A stretch of DNA of 64,000 bases from Polyodon spathula. Its lineage: Eukaryota; Chordata; Actinopteri; Acipenseriformes; Polyodontidae. The stretch covers positions 47,147,288 through 47,211,287 of the forward strand of contig NC_054534.1 in the NCBI RefSeq assembly GCF_017654505.1, given 5' to 3'. Shown in pieces: positions 34,795-49,830 of the stretch. Within the stretch, counting starts at the first letter, position 1; each line of letters starts with the position of its first letter. The position numbers were made by a program, and so were the translations under genes. The notes under the pieces were generated by a model, which saw nothing but the letters and a program-made list of their open reading frames with translations, was not told the DNA's origin and did no database searches.

Positions 34795-36470
34795 GCATCT
34801 CTCCTCAGAAATTGTAAACAAAATAATCACATCAAATGTGGCTCCACAATGTTTTTTACTATGGCGCAATGTTTTTCCAACCCAAGCCACAGTGGTTACG
34901 TGCAAATTGACATCAATCAGGTGGGTAGTGCACAAAACTCTGGTAGCATAGAGATGATTGAGAGAGAGGCTATAAATCCCTTTGGTCATGTAAAGGCATT
35001 CTGCAGTGCCCGTGTCTGAAATGACCACTATTAAAATACGAAAACTGTTTATTTTATTAATGTATTTGAACTTTTAGTTGTTTTACTGAATTAATTTATT
35101 TGAAGGAGACCTGCAGGAACTTGAATAAATGTTTAGTAATTGTAAGGTGATGTAATTTTGTTCTGTACTTTAGTATTTAGCCTGTAAAACATGCAAACAG
35201 TGATTTATTTTTGTTTAGTATTTAGAAAAAGATCAAAATTAATGTCTAATATTTGTATTTGCATAAGTCTGCCTTCTCTGAGTCTTGCTGCAAGCCTTTC
35301 AACAGAAGGAATACCGTGTCTTTGTGATACGAGACACCATCACTTTTCTTTATACATTTCTAGGTCTATACATATACAGACCAGTCATAATAAAAGTGAA
35401 ACATATTTAAATACAATTTTATGTAAGTTCTACCATATTGTGTGACATTTTTATGTATTTATTAAAAACAAACAATATATAGCTTTTCTGAAAAGTTAAA
35501 GTGAGCATGTACTAGTTGGAGAAATGAGGAGAACCTACAAAAAGGAACACATATCAGACAGAGTGAAAGAATTAGTGCATTATATTATCTTTTGAAAATC
35601 TTAGCGGTCAACACTTACATTTATTCCATTGTTATTTACCGGTAACCTTTAGAATGAAAACAACTCAAATCTTTAATTTTGAAAATGTAATGACACTAAG
35701 GTTATGACATATTTGTTTTTCATGGATTGCTTGACATCCACTGATTCATGGACACCAGGTTGTGAACCAACCTGGACAATCAACATGATATGCTTTTTTG
35801 ATAAATTGGTTCAAAGAAGGTTGGACTATAGAGGAATTTACCATTTAATACTATCTTGGAGCACATTTAAACAAGTTAGCGGCACACTGTAGCTTTAAAA
35901 AAACAAACAAACAATTGTTTGGTGCTCCTCCAACAGCAGAAATGACTGACAAGCTGGCTTGCCTTCGTACTTCACTGTGTCACAGTAAAACGTGTCTCAT
36001 AAAAAGTTTAGTAAACGTCTTTATTTTATAGAAAATATAAAGTGCATAAAATATAATAATTATGTTTGATTCCTTTGAACATTTTACATCTATATAATTA
36101 AAACAAAAAACAGGTAATTTGCATGTACAGAGCCAGAATCTTGCATTAACATTTATTAAAGCAGCTCTGGTAGGCCTCACCATCAAATTTAATTATTTGC
36201 ACATCTCAAATAATAAGTTAAAATACACTAATATAATTAGATTTAATATTTAAATAATTAATTTGCACAGTGGTGCTGCAGAAGGCCTTTACGTGACTGA
36301 AGGGATGTCAATAATCTCTATGGTGCTAGAGTTTTGTGCACGCCCATCTGATTTATAATGGGTCAGTTTCCACATGACCTCGTTGGCAATGCTTGGGGTC
36401 AGGTAAATCATAATAGAAAAACCCTGTTTGATGGGGATATTTTGTTTACAATTTCTGAGAAGAGAATAAA
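34795..36470. mobile_element. Foldback-like element with about 220-base inverted arms
   Basis: The left arm (about 34797-35020) and right arm (about 36265-36468) are diverged inverse copies: CAGAAATTGTAAACAAAAT against ATTTTGTTTACAATTTCTG, GTGCACAAAACTCTGGTAGC against GTGCTAGAGTTTTGTGCACG, and AAAGGCATTCTGCAGTGCC against GTGCTGCAGAAGGCCTTTA. The 1.25 kb between has no recognised gene. It may be a non-autonomous DNA transposon or an inverted duplication. Confidence 0.65.
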
Positions 36471-36682
36471 TTGTACCAACCTAACTGTAAATGTTTACTG
36501 TAATATCAATACCGATGATTGGCAGCACAGTTAACCACTACAAGCCGATTTAGCAGGTGTTTGTTTTGTTATAGTCCAGTGACAAAATCCTGAAGATCAG
36601 TAATTCAAGTTTGGCTTGACATCATTTTAGTTTCAAACTGATTTTTATTTTAATTATATTTTTAAATTCTGTTTTAATTCAG

Positions 36683-36786
36683 GCACAGTATAATGTGACA
36701 TTAACAAAGAGGATTAATGCAGAATATGTCCTGAATCAGATCATCGGTATCCTTCCAGAAAAAAATGTTGAGTTTGTACAAAAGGG
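36683..36786 (+). CDS. melk: melk, fifth exon in window (phase 0 to 2), KA1 start
   Basis: Acceptor GTTTTAATTCAG, strong donor GTAAGT. Reads AQYNVTLTKRINAEYVLNQI, then IGILPEKNVEFVQKG with the last codon split. This is the first half of the KA1 domain, matching the YNV...LN.I..ILP...V.FVQKGYTL pattern of MELK. KA1 domains bind acidic phospholipids and autoinhibit the kinase in this family. Confidence 0.93.
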
Positions 36787-37204
36787 GTAAGTATATTGAA
36801 TACAAATATATATATATAAACTGTAGTTATGGAAAGCTAACTTTTTATGGGGCAACTGCACTTTGTTTGTTGAAATGCTCTTCCCATGCTGTAGGTCATG
36901 GCGGTTGTATCACCGCAAAGCTGCTGGTTAAGTTATTGAAAATTCGGGTAATACATATTAGCAAAAAATTTGATGTTATCCTCCTACTTCATCTGTGCTA
37001 CAGATGTTTACATAGTTTGGGTTTAAAAAAAAATAAATTATATAAATTGAAGATATTTGTAATTAGTTTAGAAAAACCCTTTATTACACTAATTATCCTA
37101 GAATGTGTCAGTGCTCTACTGTATTGTCTAACACAAGTTAGTTTCTTAGTTCCAGAATACTTCCTGTAAAACAAAAAAATAATAATTGCTTCTATTCCAC
37201 ACAG

Positions 37205-37382
37205 ATACACACTGAAATGTAAAACCCAGTCTGATTTTGGCAAGGTCACCATGCAGTTTGAGTTGGAGGTGTGTCAGCTGAGCAAGCCAGAGGTAGTGGC
37301 AATCAGGAGACGGAGGCTAAAGGGTGACGCTTGGGTGTACAAGCATTTAGTGGAAGACATATTAACCAGTTCAAAAGTATGA
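37205..37382 (+). CDS. melk: melk, last exon (KA1 end and stop codon)
   Basis: Acceptor TTCCACACAG. Reads YTLKCKTQSDFGKVTMQFEL, then EVCQLSKPEVVAIRRRRLKG, DAWVYKHLVEDILTSSKV and TGA. The GKVTMQFELEVCQL block and the RRLKGDAWVYK-LVEDIL-S-KV ending are the MELK C-terminus and the firmest basis for the gene name. Six exons total 918 bases, exactly 306 codons with stop. The 418-base intron before it has no inserted element. Confidence 0.95.
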
Positions 37383-37479
37383 CAGACGAGACACAATAAT
37401 ACACAAGTCTGCCTTACTCTGTAGCTAATCTATATTTCACCATTACATGAATTAAAATGATGCCTTAGTTTGTTTTAAA

Positions 37480-37485
37480 AATAAA
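37480..37485 (+). promoter_or_regulatory. melk: Candidate polyadenylation signal of melk
   Basis: AATAAA about 98 bases after the stop codon. A second AATAAA lies at 37680-37685. Which one is used cannot be told from sequence. Confidence 0.45.
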
Positions 37486-38297
37486 ATTAAAAAAGAAGGT
37501 AACAGAAGGTCTTTGAATGAATGTCTAACATAACACAAGAATAGAATGTATGTCCACGTAATTTTCCTGTGTATCATGTACAATTTTTCAATGTTGACTT
37601 TAATATGTATGTGTTTGTTTTTGTGCTGGCAAATCTGTACACCTCATTCTTCTGTGGGGTATATCGTCCTGTTTTTCAAAATAAATGTGTAGATATATTT
37701 GTTGCTGTTTTAGTGCGCATTACATTTGAAGTTGTTGTCGCTGCCAGAGATGATCCCATTTGCAAGCATGGCTTTTAAACATGTCCAAAGCATTATTCAG
37801 TACTATGTTTTCATTTGCATAATTCTCTTCCTGTCTGTGATTTAAGTAGGATTTATTGGGATCGTTAAGTAAGCCACAGCTGTGGTTACCAGAGTTAAAC
37901 TATATGTCCAGTAAAAATAAGGTTGATTAAAATTGCTGTCTTATCTTGCTGTGATCTCATTTACAATTACCTTGCTTGCATCGGTTTCTTCTTTTAAATC
38001 TAATTTAATTCTGTCACAGCAAAGGAAATACATTTTTCAGGAGTGATTCTGAATATGCTTACATTAGAACCCTAATTAAGTGACCTTGATCACTTTTAGT
38101 TTTTTGTGTTCCAGTTTGGGGACCAAATCATAGGAATCTTAGTCCTTGTTTTGGTCATGAAACAGCTTGGATTTACTTGTCAGGCAACCCCAATAATATG
38201 TATGTATTCCCTACAAGAATAAAGCTTACAAGTCCTGGTGATTTACTGTAATTTTAAAACAATTTGTTTCTTCTAAATTTCTATTTATAACCATTGC
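37486..38297. other. melk 3' untranslated/intergenic sequence
   Basis: AT-rich, no conserved frame. Ends at the left terminus of the next DIRS copy. Confidence 0.5.
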
Positions 38298-38852
38298 TGT
38301 TCCATTTCAAGTACGAAATGTAACCATTGTTATATGGGTGTTTACCTCCTAAAGACCCGAAACCTGAATAATATATCAAAGCTGCTTCTTACGTCCCACT
38401 GCGGCCTTGTGCCCTGTGTGAAACTGGCAGCTTGAATTACTCCTTTGCAGAGATGAAGCAACATACAGTGCCTATAGAAAGTCTACACCCCTTTCAAAAT
38501 GTTCACCTTTTGTTGCCTTATAGCCTGGAATTAAATTGCATTAAAATATATGTATTTTTTATTTATCTGCACATCCTACCCCGCAACTTCCAATTGAAAA
38601 AAAAAAAAGTCTAGAAATTTGTAGAAAATTAATAAAAAATAAAAAATAAAATAGCTTGGTTGGATAAGTGTCCACCCCCCTTGTAATAGCAATCCTAAAT
38701 TAGCTCAGGTGTAACCAATTGCCTTCAAAATCACACACCAAGTGGCCTCCACCAGTGTTAAATTGTAGTGATTCACATGATTTCAGGATAAATTCAGCAG
38801 TTCCTGTAGGTTTCCTCTGCTGGGTAGTGCATTTCAAAGCAAAGACTCAACC

Positions 38853-39751
38853 ATAAGCACCAAGGCGCTTTCAAAAAAAATCTGGGACAAAGTTCTTGAA
38901 AAGCACAGATCAGGAGATGGGTATAAAAAAAATATCAAAGGTTTTGAATATCCCTTAGTGCACGGTCAAGAGGATTATTAAGAAGTGGCACCACCAAGAC
39001 CCTGCCTAGATTAGGCCGTCCCTCCAAACTGGATGACTGAGCTAGGAGGAGACTGATCAGAGAGGCTACCAAGAGGCCAATGGCAACTTTGCAAGAGCTA
39101 CAGGCTTTTATGGCAAAGACTGAAACACTCCACAAATCAGGCCTGTATGTAAGCGTGGCAAGAAGGAAGCCATTACTCAAGAAAGACTACCTTGAATCCT
39201 GTTTTGAAATATGCAAAAAAAAAAAAAAAAAACACTCTGGAGATTCTGTAGCCATGTGGCAAAAAGTTTTGTGGTCTGACAAAACTAAAATGGAACTTTT
39301 TGGCCTAAATGCAAAACGTTATGTATGGCGCAAAGCCAACACAGGACTTCACCCAAATGACACCATCCCTACTGTGAAGCATGGTGGTGGCAGCATCATG
39401 TTATGGGGATGTTTCTTATCGGCAGGGACTGGGGCACTTGTCAGGATACAAGGGAAAATGAATGGAGTAAAGTACAGAGAAGTCCTCGAGGAAAACCTGC
39501 TGCCCTGTGCAAGATAGCTGAAATTGGGTCTGAAGTTCACCTTTCAGCATGACAATGACCCAAAGCATACAGCCAAAGCTACACTGGAGTGGCTAAGGAA
39601 CAAAAAGGAATGGGGGCGAGTGTCAGAGCCCCCAAACCATAAAACCCCAATTGGAAATATTGCCAAATATAGGTGTGCAAAGATGGTAGAGCCCTATCCC
39701 AACAGACTCACAGCTGTAATTGCTGCCGAAGGTGCTTCCACCAAGTATTAA
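38853..39751 (+). pseudogene. Tc1 transposase, broken (element D)
   Basis: Frame pieces: HTH region from about 38853 (LDRALRDIQNL on the opposite strand is only a shadow), then 39080-39517 with [33 protein letters not shown] and [20 protein letters not shown], then [20 protein letters not shown] at 39538-39600. The Glu block has been damaged (PIGN region), and the C-terminus ends GASTKY at 39751. A pure A run near 39216-39232 adds Lys codons. Confidence 0.87.
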
Positions 39752-39792
39752 CTTGGGGGAGGAGACTTATCCAATTATGATCTTTCAGTTTT

Positions 39793-40027
<235 letters not shown>

Positions 40028-40549
40028 TGTGTGTAGATAAGTGGAAAACAATTGTCATTTAAATGCATGAAACTCTGAGGCACTGACACAACAAAATCTA
40101 AAAAAAAGGGTGTGATACTTTCTATAGGTACTGTAAGTCGTCTGACTTTGTGCTGTCACCCCAGGCTGCAATAGCTCCAACTGGAGTTGTTTATTTCTCG
40201 TTTTTGCATAAGCTAAAATTATGAGACAGTTTGTATATTTTATGTAATTGTTACCATTACTGTATTTTGTTGAGAAATTTCCCATTCTGTTTTTCTTTTT
40301 CCACAGACACTAAGCACAGGCCTGTCTGCAACATGGTGCTGCGAACATACATGTAGCAACAGCAGCTGCTGGGCTCTACAGCACTGTGCAGGAACAAGGT
40401 TTTGGTGGTTTGCAATCTTTCCCACAGTATCTTCATGCCATTTTGGTGGCAGCTTTAGCATCACCATTACGAATGCTGTTTGTTCATTCTGACAAGTAGA
40501 CTTCCCTCAGTCTCGTGTGAGACATCCCTGTACATTGCTACCCATGGTA

Positions 40550-40930
40550 ACTGAATCGATGGACCCGTACTATACGGTACTGAGGTCACCGCTCCATTCC
40601 CAAACAGTGACTGAGGTTACCGCACCGGTGCTAAAGTCGCCAAACTGTCTCGGTACCGTACCGTCCCATTGCTAAAGTCACTGAACCCGTACCATTCTGA
40701 CCTAGTGCTAAAGTCACCAAACTGGTACCGTCCTTGTACCGACCCTGTGTTAAAGTCACCGTCCCAGTTCCGAACTGTTAGCATACCGTACTGACCTGCT
40801 GCTAAAGTCACTGAACTGGTACTAAAGTCACCGAACAAGAACCGACCAGGTGCCATCCCTGTACCGATCCGGTCCTACACGGCTCTCTACCATGAATGGT
40901 ACTCATGGCCCTGGTCCGTTACGGTACCAA
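40550..40930 (+). repeat. AAAGTCACCG/GTACCG-rich tandem segment in DIRS
   Basis: Irregular repeats of CTAAAGTCACCGAACTGGTA and GTACCGTACCG. It corresponds in position to 23020-23510. Confidence 0.7.
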
Positions 40931-40939
40931 ACTAGTCTT

Positions 40940-41610
40940 GTTCAGGCTTGGGGGCTACGAGTACAGATTGGCAACAGGTGGACATGCTGTCCATCGTGCC
41001 TCTCAGTTGAGCGAACAGTAACTGGTGTATCCACATATGTGGATGTGGAGTCAGACATCACGTCCCCTGTGGTTAAGCTTTCCCTGTCAGCAGATCTACC
41101 GCTGATCAAGGGCCTCTGCAGTCTTGCAAATACCCCTGCAAGGCAGTCTATTTTTGATGATGAGCCTACCAGCTCTCCTGTGTGTGTCATATCCCTCCCC
41201 CCTTGCTCAGTGTACCCGAATTTTCTTTTTGAAATCCAGTCGTCATTGTTTCCTGATCGATTGACACCCTATGCATGATGTTGAGAAGCTGGGCCTGGCC
41301 CATTTTCCGCCAGTGGAGGCCTCATTTGCCGCTTTGGTACAGGCACCTAATTTAGCGCTCCTGTCCAAGGATGCTACAGTCCCCAACAAGCAGTGCTGGG
41401 TCTCCTGAGGTGATCCTCAAGCATGCCTATTCGGCCAGTGTGTTCGCCACACGGCTGGGCAACTATAATAGTATTCTGGCAGCCTACCAGTCCTATTTGC
41501 TGAGGTCCCTTTCCAACAGTCACAGGCCCTGACGACAACAGCTGGAGGAGCTGCGCCTGGTTAATAAGAACCTGCTCCGTGTGTCAAAACTCAATTCGGG
41601 AGAGCAGAGG
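40940..41610 (+). pseudogene. DIRS Gag-like ORF1, broken
   Basis: VHDVEKLGLAHFPPV-like and SLSADLPLIKGLCSLANTPA stretches, followed by LVNKNLLRVSKLN near 41557-41600, correspond to the ORF1 segments at 29160-29440 and 63085-63400. Frameshifts and stops throughout. Confidence 0.6.
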
Positions 41611-41639
41611 TAGATATCTTTGTGTCCCAGGCATCGACC

Positions 41640-42330
41640 CACTGTCCCCTTTGGTTCTCCATAGCAAGTGGCATGGACCTGCTGGCAGTTGATGCCTTGA
41701 CACACCAGTGGCCAAGGCAACTGCTCTAACTCATCCTGTTCCCCACTGTATTTGGAGAAGATCAGGCAGGACTGGGCCAAGGTATTCCTTGTAGGGTTGT
41801 AGGTCCAGGAGACTCTGGTTTTCAACCCTGATGCAGCTCCTGAGCGGCCAGCCGTGGAGACTGCCCAAGCACCGTGACCTGCTCAGTCAGGCATGGGGGA
41901 CCTTCTGGCAGACTGAATGCAGCTCTGGATGTGGCCCCTGAACTTCTGCATTTGAGCCGTCTGGGGCTTTCTAATAGGGTTATTGACACCCTGCAGAATA
42001 CCAGAGCACAGGACGAAAAGTTGGAGGCAATCCGAACAGTTTGTCTGCTATGGGGCCAAGTCCCATGGTCAAGCCCTGTCTAAACAGAGGCTGTCCAAAT
42101 GGATAGCAGACACAGAGAGGACTACCTATGAGCGAGCCAACATGCCCCTTCCAGAAAAGCTCACTGCCTATTCCATGAGAGGCATGACAACTTTGTGGGC
42201 TTTATTCCAGGATGCACCTGTCAAAGACATATGCAATGCAACCGTGTGGGCTACTCCCCATACCTTCACTAGGTTGTACAGACTAAATATGGAAACTCTA
42301 AACTGGCTTCAGAACTACTGTTTTTAAAGT
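41640..42330 (+). pseudogene. DIRS RNase H tail and tyrosine recombinase remnant
   Basis: Starts with a block like MDLLAVDALTHQWPRQLL. Later 41983-42327 is open over WIADTERTTYERANMPLPEK, LTAYSMRGMTTLWALFQ, VKDICNATVWATPHTF and TRLYRL. H-x-x-R has become Y-x-x-R in this copy (AYSMRG against AHSTRG at 30.4 kb). The catalytic Tyr block TRLYRL is present. Much of the enzyme is missing, so it is inactive. Confidence 0.75.
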
Positions 42331-42489
42331 TGGCTTCCGAGTCAACCCTTACAACACAAGCATACAGCCAAGTTCTCCCTAAATTTTTTATCCTTAGCTA
42401 CTAATGGGGTTCCTAATGGTAATGCACAAGGCAGCCAGCTTAGCCTGGTAGCATTCTAGTCATTCTGCAATATTGCAACTGCTTTGATA

Positions 42490-42600
42490 TACTCACCTAT
42501 TAGATCTTGGTTACACTTCATACTTGACAGGGAACATTAGGTTATGATCTTAACCCTGGTTCCCTGAAATAGAAATGTAACCATTAACCTTCAAGGTTGT
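42490..42600 (+). repeat. DIRS internal complementary region, uninterrupted
   Basis: GGTTACACTTCATACTTGAC plus AGGGAACATTAGG (inverse of the left terminus) is directly followed by AACCCTGGTTCCCTGAAATA plus GAAATGTAACCATT (inverse of the right terminus). The intact junction confirms the reading of the split one at 26.3-27.1 kb. Confidence 0.82.
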
Positions 42601-42686
42601 TGCATCCATGATTGCAGCAGGTTTGAAGGAAAAATGAAAAGATCTTTGCTTGCAGTCCCCTTATATCTTTCAGGGTCTTTAGGAGT

Positions 42687-43110
42687 GTGACCAGGATGGC
42701 TTTGCAGGGGTGACGTCAGACCAGAAACAGATATCAAAACAGTGAATGGCAGGGCAAAACTGAAGTGCAGTGGCGCTCAGAGTTTTATTAAATAAACAAT
42801 AAAACAGTTTGAACAAAACAAAAAGTGCATTGGCCAAACAAATGAACAAATAGTAAATAGCAACAAAACAAGTATTGTGCTGGTGTATAAACCAGCACGC
42901 TAGCAATTGTTCTATTCCTCTTGTACAGACTTACGCCTCTCCTCTTACACACTTCTCTTACACACTTACATCTCTCCTCACTCTTACACTCCACCTCGAA
43001 TGCAGACAGCTGCCTGCTTTTATATTCTGGCCGAGGGGTTAACTAGCTATTAATTAAATTACCTTATTACCCCTCGGCCACAGTCTGCACAAGATTAAAT
43101 AAGGATGCGT
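42687..43110 (-). repeat. Possible solo LTR
   Basis: Begins abruptly within the DIRS right ITR. Contains antisense AATAAA-type signals (TTTATTAAATAAACAA near 42783), a CTCTTACAC tandem stretch (42930-42990) and a hairpin-like pair GGCCGAGGGGTTAA/TTACCCCTCGGCC (about 43030 and 43068). No clear target duplication. The hairpin and signals suggest an LTR, but this is unproven. Confidence 0.35.
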
Positions 43111-44673
43111 GACTGTCAGCTAGTTAAATAACACTATGTAACACAATTTTTGTTGCTGGGTAGTAAGTGTTATTTCCTAATTGCTTGTGCCTCAAAAGTA
43201 TAGAAAATGGCTGTTATTCCCCATAAACTTTGCTTTTGTGACCAGGACAGTGATATTTCAAAATATCACTATTTCCAATGGGAGAACGGGCAAATGTGTG
43301 TCTTTTTGTTCACATAAAGTCAGAAAAAAACAACATATGAATCCAAATTAACATGTATTTATACTAAAGTAATACAAAAATGACTACAAAAGATTTAGAA
43401 GCGAGTAGTTTTTCGAGATTTACGTATCGTAAATCTATCAAGTCAACATATCTAAAAAAAATCACTATAAATCTAGCGTACAGAAGTTTGAGGTTCTACC
43501 ATTTCCATGTGATTGTATTTGGAAGGGAGAAGGTAATAGTCAATCCAAATTAAACCTTGATGCAGAACTAACAATAAGCACAAGAAAGAAACGGTTTGTG
43601 GTCTATGATCAAAAAAGTTAACATATACCAGGAAATGTGTTATCTCAATATAAATACTGTTCTACAGTAGTTCTCTACAGTAAAATGTGTGGTATTTATT
43701 TCAGAAGTCATTTATGCTTTTTTTTTTCTTTGCATGATGTCTGTTTGATGCAGTTGTTTATTAATTATTTTATTGGAACGAAAATGAACATTCAAATTTT
43801 AGTCTCCCAATTGTGGTATATAGCATTTGTCGCAGAAGCACTATACACACCTTTGTACATCATTGGGTAATAGTAAAAATCCACCAACTCCTTTACCCCT
43901 ACTTTTATATGGATTTTTTTCTTGCTCAATGAAACTGTTATTGACTCTCAGTCCCATATATTCCAGTAGGTTTTTCTAGAAAATGGCCTCATATGGCTTG
44001 CTGTCTTGAGAGGAGTGATGGCAGTACAGCAGGTTTTCATTGTGCGCCAATTTGCAGGGACCTCTTGTCTTTTCCTTGCGAGCCATCACAACACCAGGAG
44101 CCCTGCAGATCTCATAGAATGTATCTGTTTTCTAATTGTCTATTTATCACCTTCCAGGGATTTTCCTGGTTTCCCACATTTTATCACTTTTAAATTAGGG
44201 TCTAGCTACTAAATAACTAATTTAGCCTTGCTATCAGGCTGAAAAAGTGGGTATTCAGTGCAAAGTGTAGTCATGGGAATTGATTATTTCTTTCTGCGCC
44301 GAAAACATGAGGTGAGTCCCACGAGGCAGGGTGTTTTTTTTATCAGAGGATTAGTACAGGAGGTATAAAAAATGGGCCATGTATCACAACAGCTATGTTA
44401 TCAGGCTGAATGTGGTATCTTAATTGTGCATTGCTGTTTTTAAACAAATGGTTGGGAAAGTCACACAAGATAAATGATACTTCCTTTGGAATAATTCAGG
44501 AAAAAGAGGTTACTTGAAGAATGTTATGGTTATGTAGTTTTTGTTTCATATTACGTGAAGAATGCATCGTTTTTAAAGCTTGGAATATCTTTACAGGAAG
44601 ATTTTAACCATATTTTTCATAAAACATTTCACAAGGTGTGGCAGTTAATTTCATTGGAAAAGTGAGGTGGGTT

Positions 44674-44676
<3 letters not shown>
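43111..44676. other. Intergenic sequence, no gene recognised
   Basis: A stretch at about 43160-43520 feels repeat-derived from memory, but I cannot name a family or define ends. No supported coding frame. Confidence 0.4.
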
Positions 44677-44747
<71 letters not shown>

Positions 44748-44757
44748 CACACACACA
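44677..44757. repeat. (TA)n(CA)n microsatellite left of transposon E
   Basis: A TA array with two slips, then (CA)n merging into CAGTG, the terminus of the Tc1. Confidence 0.95.
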
Positions 44758-47165
<2,408 letters not shown>

Positions 47166-48180
47166 TACCATTGTACACTACAGGTATGTCAAAATATGAA
47201 AATGTTGCTACAGTGGTACTATTTAACAAACAAATCATTGTAGTTGCTACCATTGTCCCTAGCTCATTAGTAGAGCCATTCCATTCCCTTGTAAGATAAT
47301 GAGGTTACCAGATGCACAGGGTCAGAACAATTTAGTGCAGAGGAGGACTTCAGGCTTGAAAAAGCATATTTTCTTGTTATTGTCCTTTTACACACATTAC
47401 TTCCTTAATGACAGTATGTAGTATTTCCAACCATCAGAGTGATAAAGTCATCATTGTTCAATGTTATTGGTACCATACATATCAAGTGAAGGGCATAGTT
47501 ATGCTTCTGTACTGCTGGTAGCAATGTGCTTGTTTGTTGAAGTAATATATATATTTAGGTATGAATAGACCAGACTGCCTACAGTTTGCAAACTAACCCT
47601 CTAATTAATGCCTTTTGACTTCACACACATTGACCTGACTGACATATTGAAGTCCACAAGACTAATTTATCCATTCCTACCTTGCATTGTTGTTATTATC
47701 AAATTCTAGGATTTAAAAGCAAAATGCATCATGCATGAAAACTTTGCTGCTCATGTCTGTTTATCCATCTGTCTGTCTGTCAAACTGCACTGTGAACATA
47801 ACTGCCTTGATTTGCAGCAAACTGTTATACACTCTTAGCCTCCTATATGGCTATAAATTCGATAAACTATTCCTGCATAATGGCTATAATACTACAAAGG
47901 CCCTCTGTATGTGCATGCAATGGTTACATTTAGAAGAACAGAAATTATGTCTTGTTAATTTTTGTATCTAGTATAATGTTACCTATTTTAAATAACCTGG
48001 GTAAATCCATTTTCATACCGCCAATAATAATAACAATATATTAACAATATTATCACTGGTCCCCATTTTATTCTGTTGAAGATCTTTTTGTTTCTTTGCT
48101 GCTTGTTGTTGTTATTTAGCAGAAGACAAATATTAGTCTTATACAAGCACTTGGTTCCTATAACCAAATGTCTCCCTCTC
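47166..48180. other. Intergenic sequence, nothing recognised
   Basis: AT-rich, no supported frame, no terminal repeats. Confidence 0.5.
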
Positions 48181-48184
48181 CACA

Positions 48185-49140
48185 TACCGGGTGTCCTGGC
48201 ATGGCTCACTCTCTACCTCTTGCTCTCTTTTGACAGGTGTTCCCTAAGGCTCAGTCTTGGGACCCCTCCTGTTTTCTCTCTACACCCGCTCCCTGGGTCC
48301 CCTCATCTCCCAAGGCTTCTCGTATCACTTCTATGCTGATGATGCCCAGATCTTCTTCTCCTTTCCCCCCTTTGACTCTGACATTTCCTCCCATATCTCT
48401 ACCTGTCTCTTGGCCATCTCCTCCTGGATGCATTCACATCATCTGACACACAACCTCAATTTCTTCCTCCCCACCGCTGCTCCACTCAGCTCCTAGTTCA
48501 GGGTACTGTCCCGCCTTGACTACTGCAACTCCCTCCTGGTCGGCCTCCCTGCCTCCTGCTATCAATCCACTCCAGCTCATCCAAAACTCTGCTGCTCACC
48601 TTGTCTTTTCCCTTTCTTGTTTCTCCCATGCTACACAGCTGCTCCGCTGTCTGCACTGGCTCCCTATCACTGGCTCCCTATCACTGCTCGTATTCAATTC
48701 AAAACTCTTGTACACGCCGATCGCTGTCTTGACCTTTCTGCTCCCTCCTATCTCCAGACTATCATATCTCTCTACACCCCCTCTCGCCCTCTCCGCTCTT
48801 CCACCACCAGCAGATTAGCTGTACCCCCTCTCCGCTCCCCCACTTCCAGAGCCCGCTCCTTCTCCACCTTTGCCCGTCAGTAGTGGAAAGACCTATGCAC
48901 GGATCTCGGGACTACTCAGTCCCTCACCACCTTCCGGCGCCTCCTCAAGACACACCTGGTCAGAATGCATCTGTAAACCTCAACTCTTGACTATACTGGA
49001 CTATATGGCATCCAATTGTTCCAGTACTTGCATCAGCTTGTACTTGCACTGAACTGCGCCATACCTCGCCGTATTCTACTACTGCTCTTAACTATAACTA
49101 CTTCCTGTAACTTGTGTTTGATTTAACTCTTCTAGGTAGC
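48185..49140 (+). mobile_element. L2/CR1-type LINE, 3' end of the RT region
   Basis: A frame reads [33 protein letters not shown] (YADD active site), [20 protein letters not shown] and HHLTHNLNF (48257-48496). It is then broken into DYCNSLLVGLPAS, HWLPITARIQFKTLV, APSYLQTIISLYTPSRPLRS, and TFRRLLKTHLVRMHL with stop near 48975. The order [43 protein letters not shown] is the L2/CR1 non-LTR pattern. 5' truncated, as usual for LINE copies. CT-rich composition sets it off from its surroundings. Confidence 0.85.
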
Positions 49141-49419
49141 TGTGTTCATACTCATCCATTTATCATACTTACTACGTGATCATACTGGACTTTACTCGTA
49201 TAGGTACTTTTTTTTTTTTTTTTACTATAAGTTAACTGCTGTATTCTTTATTTTAATCTTATTTGAATTTGATATTCTGTAATTTGATATTTTAAAAAAA
49301 TAATTTAAATATGTAAAACATACCTACTATTTACACCTGGTTGATGGGCACCTCTCATCACTCCCTGGTAACTACCTGCCAACTTTGGCACTACAATTTT
49401 AATAGAATCAAAGTCATTT
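49141..49419. other. Intergenic, T run
   Basis: Probable LINE 3' tail region and AT-rich sequence, with a T run at about 49207-49223. No gene. Confidence 0.4.
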
Positions 49420-49740
49420 TGCCAGAGAGAAGCCCTAAAAACTCCCAGAGGAGGGATCATCAAGCAGAACGGTCCCATGCGGAGGATTTATTAGCAGGCA
49501 GGAAGGGGGAGGTTGATTAGCCTCTGCGGCTGAACAGACATGCTGTCAGACAGGCCTCTTAATCCAATCAGTTACCTGTCGGAGGAAAACTGTCTGTGTT
49601 CCCGAACGGAGCAGGAGAGCATAACCACACCAGCGACAGCCAGCCAGGCTCGCTCTCCTCTCCTGTCTCCCAGTCACACAGACCCTTAAAGGAACAGTTT
49701 CCTCGGAACACTCCTTGCCCATACAAAAATTGGTTTTGCT
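49420..49740. other. GC-richer patch, unassigned
   Basis: About 320 bases clearly richer in G and C than the neighbours, with GGAGAGC, CCAGCGACAGCCAGCC and CTCTCCTCTCCTG runs. No conserved frame. It could be LTR-derived or a regulatory patch. Nothing in the sequence decides. Confidence 0.3.
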
Positions 49741-49749
49741 TATTGAACA

Positions 49750-49830
49750 TGGCTAGGTGGCGTAATGGCCTAGTTCATTAGTATCTCATGCTTTTCACCT
49801 CTGGAAGGATGGGTTTTTATCCAAAGTGTA
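49750..49830 (+). repeat. tRNA-derived SINE head
   Basis: GCTAGGTGGCGTAATGGCCT, then CTCATGCTTTTCACCTCTGG and GGATGGGTTTTTATCC. The A-box-like TGGCGTAATGG and B-box-like GGTTTTTATCC are about 45 bases apart, as in a decayed tRNA. A functional tRNA is unlikely because the B box has lost GGTTCGAATCC. Confidence 0.5.

Noticed and set aside
49750..49830. A functional tRNA gene
   Set aside because: The B box is decayed, no cloverleaf acceptor stem was found, and the layout fits a SINE head.
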